Shown here piece after piece: positions 53,786 to 62,504 of a stretch of DNA of 64,000 nt. The DNA lies in NCBI GenBank assembly GCA_963702305.1, contig CAVPBX010000014.1, forward strand, positions 1 to 64,000, given 5' to 3'. Made by a program: the position numbers and the translations under genes. Position 1 is the stretch's first letter, and each line of letters opens with the position of its first letter. The notes below the pieces were generated by a model. The model had not been told where the DNA came from, made no database searches, and saw nothing but the letters and a program-made list of their open reading frames with translations. The stretch is from PALSA-693 sp963702305 (lineage in GTDB: Bacteria; Actinomycetota; Acidimicrobiia; Acidimicrobiales; Palsa-688).

Positions 53786-55996
53786 CTACCAGCCGGCAGT
53801 GCCGACGACGGGCTGGGCGAGGCGCACCGCGCCTAGCGAACCGTAGAACCGGGCGTCGAAGGCAAAGATCCCACCATCGGCAGCCACCAGCCAGTACCCG
53901 CTCGTGGTCCGGTCAGTGGCCATGCCGACGACGGGTTGGTTGAGCCGGATGCCGCCGGTGGAGCCGTGGAAGGCGGCGTTGCCGAAGGCGAAGATGCCGC
54001 CGTCGCGGGCCACCAGCCAGTAGCCGCCGCCGTTCGGGGTGGCAGCCATGCCGACGACCGGTTGGTTGAGCCGGATGGCGCCAGTCGAGCCGTGGAAGCC
54101 CGCCTTGCCGAAGGCGAAGATGCCGCCGTCGCGGGCTACCAGCCAGTAGCCGTTGCCCTTGGGCATGGCCGCCATCCCGACAATGGGTTGGTTGAGGCGG
54201 ATCCCGCCCGTGGAGCCCAGGAACGGCGCGTCGAAGGCGAAGACCCCCCCGTCCGCGGCGACCAGCCAGTAGCCACCGGTGGCGGGGTCGGCGGCCATGC
54301 CGACGATCGGTTGGTTGAGGCGGATGGCGCCGGTGGAGCCGTGGAAGGCGGCGTTGCCGAAGGTGAAAATGCCGCCGTCGCGGGCCACCAGCCAGTAGCC
54401 GCCCCCGTTGCCCGTCGCGCTCATCCCGACGACGGGCTGATTGATCGCCACGCTGCCCATCGAACCGCAGTAGGGGAGGTTGCCGAAGTTGAAGACGCCT
54501 CCGTCCGCCGCCGTCATGTAGTAGCCGTGGGGAGTGGACCGGGGCGGCTGGCACGGCACCGCCGTGACGGGACCAGGCAGCCCGGCATTTCCCGTCAGCT
54601 GGGCATCGTGGTGGAACATCGGCCAGGCCCCGGTTTCGTTGGCCAGACTGCCGCGAGTGCCCGGAACCTCGAAGTGGGTGATGACGCCCTGCGCGTAGCC
54701 GTTGTAGCCCGCCACGGTGATGCCGATCTCCCCGTTGGGATCGTTGGTGACCAGCGCAGAATTCTGCAAGGCCGTGATCCCGCGGTCGGCCACGGCCACC
54801 ATTCGGCCGGTGCGCCCGTCGAGGATCTCCAGGCCGCCGGTCGTGGCGACCACCAGATCCTGGTAGCCGCTGCCCAGGTCGGCGGTGACGATCCCACCGA
54901 TCACCGCGCCCACGACCGGGACGTGCCAGATCGGCCGGCCGGTGGCCCCGTTGAGCAGCCAGACCGAACCGTGCTGGTAGTCGCCGTTGACGTTGGTGCC
55001 TTCGGCGACCTGCAGCTGGCCGTTACCGAGGGCGTCGGCCAGGGCCGGGCTGCTGTTCGTCCAACCGTCGAGGGTGCTGGCCCAGGCCAGGTTGCAGCCC
55101 GTTCCGAGCCCCAGCACCTGGTTGGTGTTCGAGGCCCCCGGCCAGAAGTTGCCGGTGCCTACCGTGATCCCGACCGCACCGCCGGCGAGGAACCGGCCGA
55201 TGGCCGGCGACGACTGGACGACCTGATTGGTGTTGTACTGGCAGAGGAGGCCGCCCGAGGAGTTGAGCACCCGCACGTGCCCGCCGTCCGTGTACTGGTA
55301 GCCGTAGGCGAGTCCGTGGGTGGAGTCGCCGCCCTCCACGATCTCGGTCCGGCCGTTGCGGTACAGGTCCCCGAGCGCCGGGGTGGTGAAGTTGCTGTCG
55401 GCCTGGAACCTTTGCCAGAGGACGCCGCCGGTCGAGGCGTTGAGGGCGTCTTGCAGCATGCCCATGGAACCCGACACCACGGCGGTGGTGCCCTGCAGGT
55501 TGCCGACCGCGAGCGAGGAGTCGACCCCGGCAGTCCCATTCCATGCCGGAGGCGGGAACATGGGGACGGTCTGAAACCAGCGGGGCTGGCCGTTGGCCGC
55601 GAAGGCCTCGTACCCACCCGCGTGCGCGTTGCTGGCGTTGCCGACGCCGACGTACACGGTCGAGCCGCTCGACGACGGCGTGGAGTCGACGGCGATGCCG
55701 CCCGTGCTGGCGGGCCAACCGGCGACCGGTGATCCGTTGCCCAGGTGCAGGGCGTAGACGTGGCCGGCTCGGTCACCGACGGCCACCGAGGGGCCCTGGC
55801 CGTCGAGGGTGACCACGCTCGGCGAGGACTGGGCGATGGGAGCGCCCCCGTCGGGGAGCGTCACCGACCAGGCCTGCCGGAGCACGACCGCCGCGCCGGC
55901 CGGTGGAGCGCCTCCCGCGGCCGCGACCAGCGGGGCCCCGATTCCGATCATTGCGGTTGCGACCAGTACTGACTTGATGCCTGAACGATGCGCCAC
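53786..55996 (-). CDS. Secreted beta-propeller protein with six C-terminal GYWLVA repeats
   Basis: GTG 55996 starts a signal peptide (SVLVATAMIGIGAPLVAAAGG); ATG 56044 is in frame but would overlap the divergent gene. Residues about 40-490 are an FG-GAP/PQQ-type propeller (SSPSVVTLDGQGPSVAVGDRAGHVYAL, GDLYRNGRTEIVEGG). The last 250 residues are six 41-residue units (GYWLVARDGGIFAFGNAAFHGSTG) of the same family as in the protein at 19570. No catalytic motif is seen. It probably faces the cell surface and binds or displays glycan (inference). Confidence 0.82.
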   Translation of the reverse strand: MAHRSGIKSVLVATAMIGIGAPLVAAAGGAPPAGAAVVLRQAWSVTLPDGGAPIAQSSPSVVTLDGQGPSVAVGDRAGHVYALHLGNGSPVAGWPASTGGIAVDSTPSSSGSTVYVGVGNASNAHAGGYEAFAANGQPRWFQTVPMFPPPAWNGTAGVDSSLAVGNLQGTTAVVSGSMGMLQDALNASTGGVLWQRFQADSNFTTPALGDLYRNGRTEIVEGGDSTHGLAYGYQYTDGGHVRVLNSSGGLLCQYNTNQVVQSSPAIGRFLAGGAVGITVGTGNFWPGASNTNQVLGLGTGCNLAWASTLDGWTNSSPALADALGNGQLQVAEGTNVNGDYQHGSVWLLNGATGRPIWHVPVVGAVIGGIVTADLGSGYQDLVVATTGGLEILDGRTGRMVAVADRGITALQNSALVTNDPNGEIGITVAGYNGYAQGVITHFEVPGTRGSLANETGAWPMFHHDAQLTGNAGLPGPVTAVPCQPPRSTPHGYYMTAADGGVFNFGNLPYCGSMGSVAINQPVVGMSATGNGGGYWLVARDGGIFTFGNAAFHGSTGAIRLNQPIVGMAADPATGGYWLVAADGGVFAFDAPFLGSTGGIRLNQPIVGMAAMPKGNGYWLVARDGGIFAFGKAGFHGSTGAIRLNQPVVGMAATPNGGGYWLVARDGGIFAFGNAAFHGSTGGIRLNQPVVGMATDRTTSGYWLVAADGGIFAFDARFYGSLGAVRLAQPVVGTAGW
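53800..54535 (-). repeat. Six tandem units of about 123 nt (41 residues)
   Basis: The units encode GYWLVAxDGGxFAFGxAxFxGSTGxIRLNQPxVGMA. They are more uniform than those at 19711-20445, so they were homogenised or duplicated more recently. Confidence 0.85.
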
Positions 55997-56017
55997 TCCT
56001 CCCCATCGACCGGCTGG

Positions 56018-56023
56018 TACCTT
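56018..56023 (+). promoter_or_regulatory. -10 box of the gene at 56031 (leaderless type)
   Basis: TACCTT ends 7 nt before ATG 56031. It lies between two divergent genes. Confidence 0.45.
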
Positions 56024-56030
56024 CACTTGA

Positions 56031-56471
56031 ATGCCTGAGGACATGGCCGGCCCGGCCGACCAGCGGCTGGCGGCCGCGGCAGCACGCTTGGCGACGATCG
56101 CCCCCGGGTACCTCGACCGGGTTCGTCAGATCGTCGACCGGCTGTCGGTGCGCGACGTCGACGCGACCGATGCCCGCGCCGCGCTGGTCGCCGTCGACGA
56201 CCTGGCGGAGATCGACCTCGACGCGCCGACCGGGTCGCGCCTGCCGGTCGTCCCCCTGGTCAAAAAGGCGATCAAGCGGCTGGTGGCGTGGTACTTGTTC
56301 TACTTCGGCCGGCAGTTGCTGGCCTTCGGCCAGGCCGTCACCCACCTGGGCAGCATCCTCGTCGATCGCACCGAGCGGGTCGAGGGCGTGGCGGCCAAGC
56401 TGGAGGTCGAGGTGGCGCAGCTGACCGCCCGGGTGGAGCAACTGGAACGGGACAGGTCGGCCCCGCGGTGA
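56031..56471 (+). CDS. Small hypothetical protein with C-terminal coiled coil
   Basis: The 146-residue protein is not a family I recognise. Residues 10-60 are helical (RLAAAAARLATIAPGYLDRVRQIVDRL). The middle holds a weak hydrophobic stretch (RLVAWYLFYFGRQLLAFGQAV) that could lie on the membrane. The end is a heptad coil (VEGVAAKLEVEVAQLTARVEQLERD). The stop overlaps the GT4 start (GTGA), so it is made with that enzyme and may recruit or oligomerise it (inference). Confidence 0.7.
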   Translation: MPEDMAGPADQRLAAAAARLATIAPGYLDRVRQIVDRLSVRDVDATDARAALVAVDDLAEIDLDAPTGSRLPVVPLVKKAIKRLVAWYLFYFGRQLLAFGQAVTHLGSILVDRTERVEGVAAKLEVEVAQLTARVEQLERDRSAPR

Positions 56472-57577
56472 GGATCGATCAGCTGGTCCCCGGCTTCGCC
56501 AAACACGACGCCATCAGCAACCACGTGCTGCAGCTGCGCCGGGCCTTCCGCGACGCCGGTTACGACGGCGACATCTACGGGGACTGGATCGATCCCCGCC
56601 TCTCGGGGGAAGGGGCCCGGCGCTTTTCCGAGTGTCCGCCCGCCGGGGGCCCCGGCCGGGTGATGCTCTACCACGCCTCCACGAACTCGCCGATGTCCGA
56701 CTGGCTGCAAAAGGTTGCCGCCTCCGGCCAGCTGGTGGCGGTTGACTACCACAACGTCACGCCGTCCCGGTACTTCGCCCGCTGGGAGCCGACCGCCGCC
56801 AAGAGCATGGATCTGGCCCGCAAGGAACTGGAGCAACTGGCTCCGATCACCGGGCTGGCGATGGCCGACTCGGGCTACAACGAGGCCGAGCTCGTCGACC
56901 TGGGCTACCGCCGCACCGCGGTCTGCCCCATCCTCGTCGACCTGGAGGAATACCACCGCGATCCCGACGGCAAGACCCTCGGTCGCCTCCGCCGCCAGCG
57001 GGACCGGGGCGGCCGCCGCTGGCTGTTCGTGGGGCGGATCTCCCCCAACAAATGCCAGCACGACGTCGTCGCCGCCTTCGCGGTGTACCGACGGCTGTTT
57101 GACCCTCGGGCCACCCTCACGCTCGTCGGTGGCGCTACCTCGCCCCGCTACCAGCGGGCCCTGCAACAGATGGGCGATGAGCTGGGCCTGGGCGACAGCC
57201 TCGAGCTGCGCGACGCCACCCCTTTTCACCAACTCCTGGCGTACTTCCAAGCCTCAGATGTGTTCGTGTGCCTGTCGGAGCACGAGGGGTTTTGCGTGCC
57301 GGTTCTCGAAGCCATGGAGCTGGGCCTGCCCGTGGTCGCCTACCGGGCCGCGGCCGTCACCGAGACGGTCGCTGGGGCCGGAGTGCTGCTCGACGACAAG
57401 GACCCCCTGGCGGTCGCCTGCGCCGTCGAGGACCTGTTCGCCGACGAGGCTCGCCGCGCCGGCCTGGTGGCGGCCGGGCGGGTGCGGGCTACGGAGTTCT
57501 CGCTCCCCTCGACCCGACGCCGCTTCCTCGACACCATCGACCGATGGCTCGCGACCGGGCCGGGCGAGGGGGCGTAG
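56468..57577 (+). CDS. GT4 glycosyltransferase
   Basis: The 369-residue GT-B enzyme has QLVPGFAKHDAISNHVLQLRRAF, VAVDYHNVTPSRYFARWEP, WLFVGRISPNKCQHDVVAAFAVYRRL and the donor site SEHEGFCVPVLEAMELGLPVVAYRAAAVTETV (EX7E-type). It is a retaining type, probably cytoplasmic. GTG 56468 is coupled to the small coil gene. It resembles mannosyl- and rhamnosyltransferases of O-antigen loci. Confidence 0.88.
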   Translation: MRIDQLVPGFAKHDAISNHVLQLRRAFRDAGYDGDIYGDWIDPRLSGEGARRFSECPPAGGPGRVMLYHASTNSPMSDWLQKVAASGQLVAVDYHNVTPSRYFARWEPTAAKSMDLARKELEQLAPITGLAMADSGYNEAELVDLGYRRTAVCPILVDLEEYHRDPDGKTLGRLRRQRDRGGRRWLFVGRISPNKCQHDVVAAFAVYRRLFDPRATLTLVGGATSPRYQRALQQMGDELGLGDSLELRDATPFHQLLAYFQASDVFVCLSEHEGFCVPVLEAMELGLPVVAYRAAAVTETVAGAGVLLDDKDPLAVACAVEDLFADEARRAGLVAAGRVRATEFSLPSTRRRFLDTIDRWLATGPGEGA

Positions 57578-57596
57578 TCTTGGCGAGGAGGACCCG

Positions 57597-57884
57597 GTGT
57601 TGAGGCAGCTGGTACGGAATCGGCTTTCGGCCTTGCGCGGCCGGTTGTGGCGGCCCGTCACCGGGCGTCTCGACGCGCTGGACACCCGACTCGGAAGCGT
57701 CGACGCCCGTCTCGTCCAACTCGGCTGCCGGCTCGATCAGATCGAGGTCGACGTGGAGACGACCGGCGCCCGAGCCGCGGCTCTCACCGAGCAGTCGCTC
57801 GGGTTCACCGAGATCACCCGCCGCGTGGCGCAGCGGGCCGAGGAGATCGAGCGGCTGCTGGGAGCGCCGGCGGCCGAACCTTGA
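57597..57884 (+). CDS. Stand-alone coiled-coil protein of the glycan cluster
   Basis: This 95-residue protein is almost entirely heptad repeats: LRGRLWRPVTGRLDALDTRLGSVDARLVQLG, then RRVAQRAEEIERLLGA. The pattern matches the C-terminal tail of the fused protein at 48867-51143 (RLDVIERQLDLVDHRLTALE, IERIERLLGA). It is therefore the same module, once free and once attached. The start is GTG 57597, 19 nt after the GT4 stop, and the stop overlaps the next TTG start. It may be an assembly adaptor (inference). Confidence 0.75.
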   Translation: MLRQLVRNRLSALRGRLWRPVTGRLDALDTRLGSVDARLVQLGCRLDQIEVDVETTGARAAALTEQSLGFTEITRRVAQRAEEIERLLGAPAAEP

Positions 57885-60229
57885 CGGCACCCGTCCGGGC
57901 CGCGCTCGACATTCAGGCCCTGCAGGTTGACGGCTACGCCGACCGGGGCATCGGGAGGTACGTGGCCGCCTACGCAGGGGCGCTCGCCCGGGCCGGACGC
58001 GTCGCCGCGGCCCTGCTGGCCCCCGAGTTGCCGCCTGCGTCCGGGCTTCCCGCCGAGCTGGTCGCCGCGGACCTGGTGCGCTGGGACTCCAGAGCCGAGA
58101 CCCGCCGGCTCGTCTCCCAGTCGGGCGGCCTCGTCTATCACGTCACCGCGCCCTTTCTGCACGTCGGTCCCGACGACGCCGCCACCCTCGCGGTCGCCCC
58201 CCACTGGGCCGCCAGCGGCGTGCCGCGCGTCGTCACCCTTTACGACCTGATCCCGCTGCGTGCTCCCCGGCATTACCTGCCCACGCCGGCGCATGAGGAG
58301 CGCTATCGGGCTCGGGCTCGATGGGTGGCCGGCGCCGATCTGATCCTTGCCATCTCCGAGCACACCCGGAGGGAGGCGATCGACCTGCTCGATTGCCGAC
58401 CCGAGCAGGTGGTCACGGTGGGCGCGGGCGTGTCCCCCTACTTCTGTCCGCTGGACGGGACCGACGACGAACTGTGGCGCTTCCACCTCGGCGCCCTCGC
58501 CGGCCGCCCCTACGTGTTGACGGTCGGTGGGAGCGAGGCTCGCAAAGGCACCGAACGACTCGTGGCGGCAGTCGGTCAGCTGATCGCCCGAGGCTGGGAT
58601 CTGCGTCTGGTCGTGGTCGGTGACCTCACGGCGGCGTGGCGCCGGCGCCTGACCGAGGCGGCCCAGGCGGCCGGGCTGGACGATCGGCTGATGCTGACCG
58701 GCCCGATCGACGACGAGCTGCTGCGGGCCTGCTACCGGCGGGCCGCGGTGACCGTGATGCCGTCCCTCGCCGAAGGATCCGGTTTGCCGGTGCTCGAGTC
58801 GGCGGCCTCGGGCACCCCGGCTCTGGCGTCGTCGACCACCGCGCTGAGGGAGGTTGCCGCCACCCCGCTCGCGGGATTTGATCCGACCGACGCGGACGCC
58901 ATCGCCGACTCCATGGCTCGACTGCTTTCCGACGAACGGCGCGCCGCTGACATCCTGGCCGCGCAGCAACGGATGGCGGCGGCGTCGACCTGGGAAGCCG
59001 TGGCGGCTCGAGCCGTCGCCGCCCTCGACGGATTGGAGGACTGCCCACCTGCCCGGTCGGCGATCAGGGTCCTGCAGCGGCGCAAGGTGGCGGTCGTCGG
59101 ACCGTTGCCGCCCTACGGCGGTGGGATCGGCACCTACAACTTCCACCTGCTGGACCGCCTGTCGCCGCACGCTGACGTCGACGCGGTCAGTACCGAAGTG
59201 GCCCTCCCCGATGTACCCGAGGGGGTCGGCCAGGTGCCCGCCGCGGCCTTCGGGCGGGAGGCCCGGGTCGCGTCCTACGACGCCGTCGTCTACGCCCTTG
59301 GCAACTCGGCCGGTCATCTGCCGACGGTTGAGCTGGCCCTCCGGGATCCGGGCTGGTTGTGGCTGCACGAGGTCCGCCTGCCCGCCATCGTCACCACCGC
59401 CTTGGCCGACGTCGACGATGAGGTCTTCGGCCAGCGGGTGGCGGGCTATCTCCGGCGTGCCTACCCAGGGAGAGCGCCGCTCGGGGCCGCCCGCCGAGCG
59501 GGTCGGTCGAACCTTGATCTGGTCGCCGCCGGCGTGGGTCTGATCGGCCCCCTGGCGGAGCGGTGCCGGGGCATCCTGGTCAACTCGGAGCTGGCGAAAC
59601 GCCTGGTGTTGCTGGACCTGACGCCGCTGGCGGCCCATCCTCCCGTCGAGGTGTTGCCCCCGGCCTGCCCGGCGGTCCGGCCCCGGCGAGCCGACGCCGG
59701 GACAGACGTCGATCCGCTGGTGGCCGCGTTCGGTGTGGTCTCCATGGCCAAGCGGCCCGACCTGCTGGTCGACGCGGCCGCCGTCGTCGGCTGTCGACTG
59801 GCGTTCGTCGGCCCCTGCCCGCCGATCCTGGCCGACGTGATCGTCGACCGGGCCCGCACCCGGGGCATCGCCGAGCGGGTGGAGGTCACCGGCGAGGTCG
59901 ACGCAGGCGACTGGGTGAGCTGGTTGGACCGGACCGCGCTGGCGGTCCAGTTGCGCGACGCCGCCAGTGGTGAGACCTCCGCGGCGGTGCTCGACGCCCT
60001 GGCCTCCGGGGTGCCGGTGCTCACCAACCTGGCTGCCGCGGCCGAATATCCCGACGGCACCGTGGCCCGCTGGGTCGGCTCCGACGCCGTTACCTTGGCC
60101 GCCGAAGTCAGGGCCCTGATCGGGGCGGAGGGCGCCCTCGATGCCCTGTCGGCAGCCGGGCAGGCGTTCGCGGCGGCCCACCCGTTCGACCGGCTGGCGG
60201 CCGCGTTGTGCTCCGTCGTATGCCCGTAG
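57881..60229 (+). CDS. Tandem GT4 glycosyltransferase
   Basis: The 782-residue protein begins at TTG 57881, overlapping the previous stop. The first GT-B unit (1-390) has QALQVDGYADRGIGRYVAAYAGAL, VVTLYDLIPL, TVGGSEARKGTERLV and PSLAEGSGLPVLESAASGTPALAS. The second (about 395-780) has VAVVGPLPPYGGGIGTYNFHLLDRL, LVNSELAKRLVL and VQLRDAASGETSAAVLDALASGVPVLT. The second domain's donor site is less canonical. It may add two sugars in sequence. The closely packed coil gene upstream suggests a complex. Confidence 0.86.
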   Translation: MTAPVRAALDIQALQVDGYADRGIGRYVAAYAGALARAGRVAAALLAPELPPASGLPAELVAADLVRWDSRAETRRLVSQSGGLVYHVTAPFLHVGPDDAATLAVAPHWAASGVPRVVTLYDLIPLRAPRHYLPTPAHEERYRARARWVAGADLILAISEHTRREAIDLLDCRPEQVVTVGAGVSPYFCPLDGTDDELWRFHLGALAGRPYVLTVGGSEARKGTERLVAAVGQLIARGWDLRLVVVGDLTAAWRRRLTEAAQAAGLDDRLMLTGPIDDELLRACYRRAAVTVMPSLAEGSGLPVLESAASGTPALASSTTALREVAATPLAGFDPTDADAIADSMARLLSDERRAADILAAQQRMAAASTWEAVAARAVAALDGLEDCPPARSAIRVLQRRKVAVVGPLPPYGGGIGTYNFHLLDRLSPHADVDAVSTEVALPDVPEGVGQVPAAAFGREARVASYDAVVYALGNSAGHLPTVELALRDPGWLWLHEVRLPAIVTTALADVDDEVFGQRVAGYLRRAYPGRAPLGAARRAGRSNLDLVAAGVGLIGPLAERCRGILVNSELAKRLVLLDLTPLAAHPPVEVLPPACPAVRPRRADAGTDVDPLVAAFGVVSMAKRPDLLVDAAAVVGCRLAFVGPCPPILADVIVDRARTRGIAERVEVTGEVDAGDWVSWLDRTALAVQLRDAASGETSAAVLDALASGVPVLTNLAAAAEYPDGTVARWVGSDAVTLAAEVRALIGAEGALDALSAAGQAFAAAHPFDRLAAALCSVVCP

Positions 60230-60307
60230 GCGCCGACCCGCCAATCCGCGACTGCGCCGGGCGCTGTCAGGCCGCCGCCGTCGAGGCCAGGTAGGTTTTG
60301 TCTCCTT

Positions 60308-61282
60308 GTGACGAGGAGCAGCCAGCCCGACCAGCCGCGCCGGGGTGACGGTTTTGACCTGGACGCCCTGATCGGCGATCTCCAGGGTGAAGCCGCCCGC
60401 CGGCGGGCGGCGCCCGGCTTTCCGCTCGATGACGAGGCCCGGCTCGGTCTCGCCCTGGACCGGCAGGCCCCGCAGCCGCTGGCGCCAGAGCTAGAGCGCC
60501 TGGCCGAGCTGGCGACTCGGGCCGGAACCCGTCCGGAGATCCCCCCTCCGACGCGGCGGGGGTGGCGGTTCGGCCCGGCCGCCTCGGAGCGGCCGGGGGC
60601 GACGGCCACCGGCGAGGAGCAGTCCCTCAGCGGGGTGGTGGCCCGGGCCCTGCGCACCGTGTCCGATCGCCTCGTCGATCTGGAGGTTCGCCTGCGCCGG
60701 CTGGAGCTTCGAGGTGCGGCTTCGGCCCCAGACGTGGTGGGCCCGGCCGCAGCCGGTGCCGCCGGCGGGCCGACCGCCGGCTTCGCGGCATGGAAAGGGC
60801 GCTTACCCGAGCACGTGCCTCTTCCCCCGGCCCGGATCCTGTGCAGTGGGGTCGACGCCGAGGAGGGCGTCGGGATCCTTCGGAGTAGCGGCGTGGACGG
60901 CTACGGGCTCGTCCCCGACGGCGACCGGTACCGAACCCACCCGGACGTCCGCCAGGGCGCCCTTCGTCCGCACCTGGCGGCAGTCAGCGACGGGGCGCTC
61001 GGCGCGGTGGTGCTCGTCGAGCCCTGGATAGGCGAAGGGGTCGCGGGGATCCGCGACCTGGTGCCGGAGCTCGCTCGGGTGACACCAATCGTGGTGGTCG
61101 TCTCCGAGGCGCCGTGGTGGTGGCGAGCGCGGGTGGGTTCGGTGGACGCCGACCTGGCCGCGGCCCGGCCGCTGGCCGCGGAAACCTGGCTCTACCTGCT
61201 CGACCGGGCCGGCTTCGTCTCGTCGGCAGAGTACGACGAGCCCGGCTCCAGTTACCGGGTCGTCGGCCGGCGACCGCGTTGA
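60308..61282 (+). CDS. Unrecognised glycan-cluster protein with central coiled coil
   Basis: The 324-residue protein starts at GTG 60308 after a TAGGTT box. Residues 1-110 are charged and probably disordered. About 115-140 form a coil (VVARALRTVSDRLVDLEVRLRRLEL). The last 165 residues are alpha/beta (ILCSGVDAEEGVGILRSSGVDGYGLVP, LGAVVLVEPWIGEGVAGIRDLVPEL, WLYLLDRAGFV). The final part reads like a methyltransferase C-terminal half without the glycine motif. I cannot assign a function. It lies between GT4 genes in one operon. Confidence 0.65.
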   Translation: MTRSSQPDQPRRGDGFDLDALIGDLQGEAARRRAAPGFPLDDEARLGLALDRQAPQPLAPELERLAELATRAGTRPEIPPPTRRGWRFGPAASERPGATATGEEQSLSGVVARALRTVSDRLVDLEVRLRRLELRGAASAPDVVGPAAAGAAGGPTAGFAAWKGRLPEHVPLPPARILCSGVDAEEGVGILRSSGVDGYGLVPDGDRYRTHPDVRQGALRPHLAAVSDGALGAVVLVEPWIGEGVAGIRDLVPELARVTPIVVVVSEAPWWWRARVGSVDADLAAARPLAAETWLYLLDRAGFVSSAEYDEPGSSYRVVGRRPR

Positions 61283-61298
61283 GGGGTCCGGCTCGCCG

Positions 61299-62504
61299 GT
61301 GAGACTGGGCCTGGTCGTGCCGCGCTACGGGAGCGAGGTGGTCGGCGGGACCGAGCACTGGCTGCGGACTTTGTGCGAACACCTCGTGGCGCTGCGGGGA
61401 TGGGACGTCGAGGTCTTCACCACCTGTGCCTCCTCGGCGGCGACCTGGGCCGACGACTACCCGCCCGGCGACGTCTGTCTCAACGGCGTCGTCGTCCACC
61501 GCCATCCGTCGCGCTCCGGCCGGGATCCCGCTTACCTGGAAATGTACGATGCCATTCGCCTGGACCCGGAGGCCGTGTCCGAGCGGGTCGCCCGTCGCTT
61601 CGTGGCACTCGTCGGACCGGTCTGTCCCGAGGTCGTCGAGCAGGCCGCGGACTCCGCGTGCGATCTGGTCGCCGTGACTCCCTATCTGTTCTGGCCGTCA
61701 GTCCAGGCGGTGCCCCGGCTGGGCCGCCGGGTGATCTTCCACGGCGCCGCGCACGACGAACCCGAGTTGCACCTACCGTTGATGCGAGCCGTGTTCGGCG
61801 CGGTGGGCGGGTTCTCGTACAACTCGTTTGCGGAGCGCGACCTGGTGCAGCGCAACTTCCCCGTGGCCCACCTGCCCTCCAGCGTCGTCGGGAACACGGT
61901 GGTCGAGGGGACGGGGGATTCTGCGGCGGCGCGCCAAGCCCTGGGTCTCGGCCCCGACGAACCGTTCGTGTTGTGCCTCGGCCGGGTGGAGCGGGCCAAA
62001 GGGGCGCACCTGTTGGCCGAGTTGTGGGGCTTGTACCGGGCCCGTCGGCCGGAGGCGCCCCGGCTGGTATTCGTCGGACCAGTCCACGACAGACTCGACG
62101 CGACGGAGGGCATCGTGGTCGCGGGGCGGCAACCCGACGATGTCAAGTGGGGGGCGCTGGCGGGCTGTGAGTTCCTGATAAATCCGTCGGCCTGGGAGTC
62201 GTTCAGCTTGGTGGTGGTCGAAGGCTGGCTGGCCGGAAAGGCCGCGCTCGTCAATGACCGGTGCGAGCCCACCGTCGAGCACTGCCAGCGAGGGGGCGGG
62301 GGGTTGTGGTTTGGCCAGTACGGCGACTTTGAGGTGGCGGTGGACCGGCTCCTGGTCGACAGGGGGCTGCGGGACCGGCTGGCCGCCAACGGGGAGGCGT
62401 ACGCCCGCCAGCACTTCAGCTGGCCGGCGATCACGGAGCGGTACGCCGAGCTGGCGGATCGGATCCGCTTCGCCTGGGCCCGCGGTCCCGTCCGCTCGGG
62501 TTAG
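61299..62504 (+). CDS. GT4 glycosyltransferase
   Basis: The 401-residue GT-B enzyme has LGLVVPRYGSEVVGGTEHWLRTLCEHL, DLVAVTPYLFWPSV, VLCLGRVERAKGAHLLAELW and INPSAWESFSLVVVEGWLAGKAALVN (donor-site Glu pair). GTG 61299 lies 16 nt after the previous stop. The end converges on the minus-strand gene at 62501 with a 4-nt overlap. Confidence 0.87.
   Translation: MRLGLVVPRYGSEVVGGTEHWLRTLCEHLVALRGWDVEVFTTCASSAATWADDYPPGDVCLNGVVVHRHPSRSGRDPAYLEMYDAIRLDPEAVSERVARRFVALVGPVCPEVVEQAADSACDLVAVTPYLFWPSVQAVPRLGRRVIFHGAAHDEPELHLPLMRAVFGAVGGFSYNSFAERDLVQRNFPVAHLPSSVVGNTVVEGTGDSAAARQALGLGPDEPFVLCLGRVERAKGAHLLAELWGLYRARRPEAPRLVFVGPVHDRLDATEGIVVAGRQPDDVKWGALAGCEFLINPSAWESFSLVVVEGWLAGKAALVNDRCEPTVEHCQRGGGGLWFGQYGDFEVAVDRLLVDRGLRDRLAANGEAYARQHFSWPAITERYAELADRIRFAWARGPVRSG

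Noticed and set aside
53800..54535. Possible CRISPR-like direct repeats
   Set aside because: As above, it is a coding tandem array with no unique spacers.
53936..55732. 598-codon plus-strand frame
   Set aside because: It mirrors the repeat protein on the minus strand. Its apparent repeats are only the complement of the GYWLVA units.
57737..60244. 835-codon open frame on the minus strand
   Set aside because: It is antisense to the tandem GT4 gene. It has low-complexity Gln/Arg/Gly-rich sequence and no domain, typical of high-GC shadow frames.
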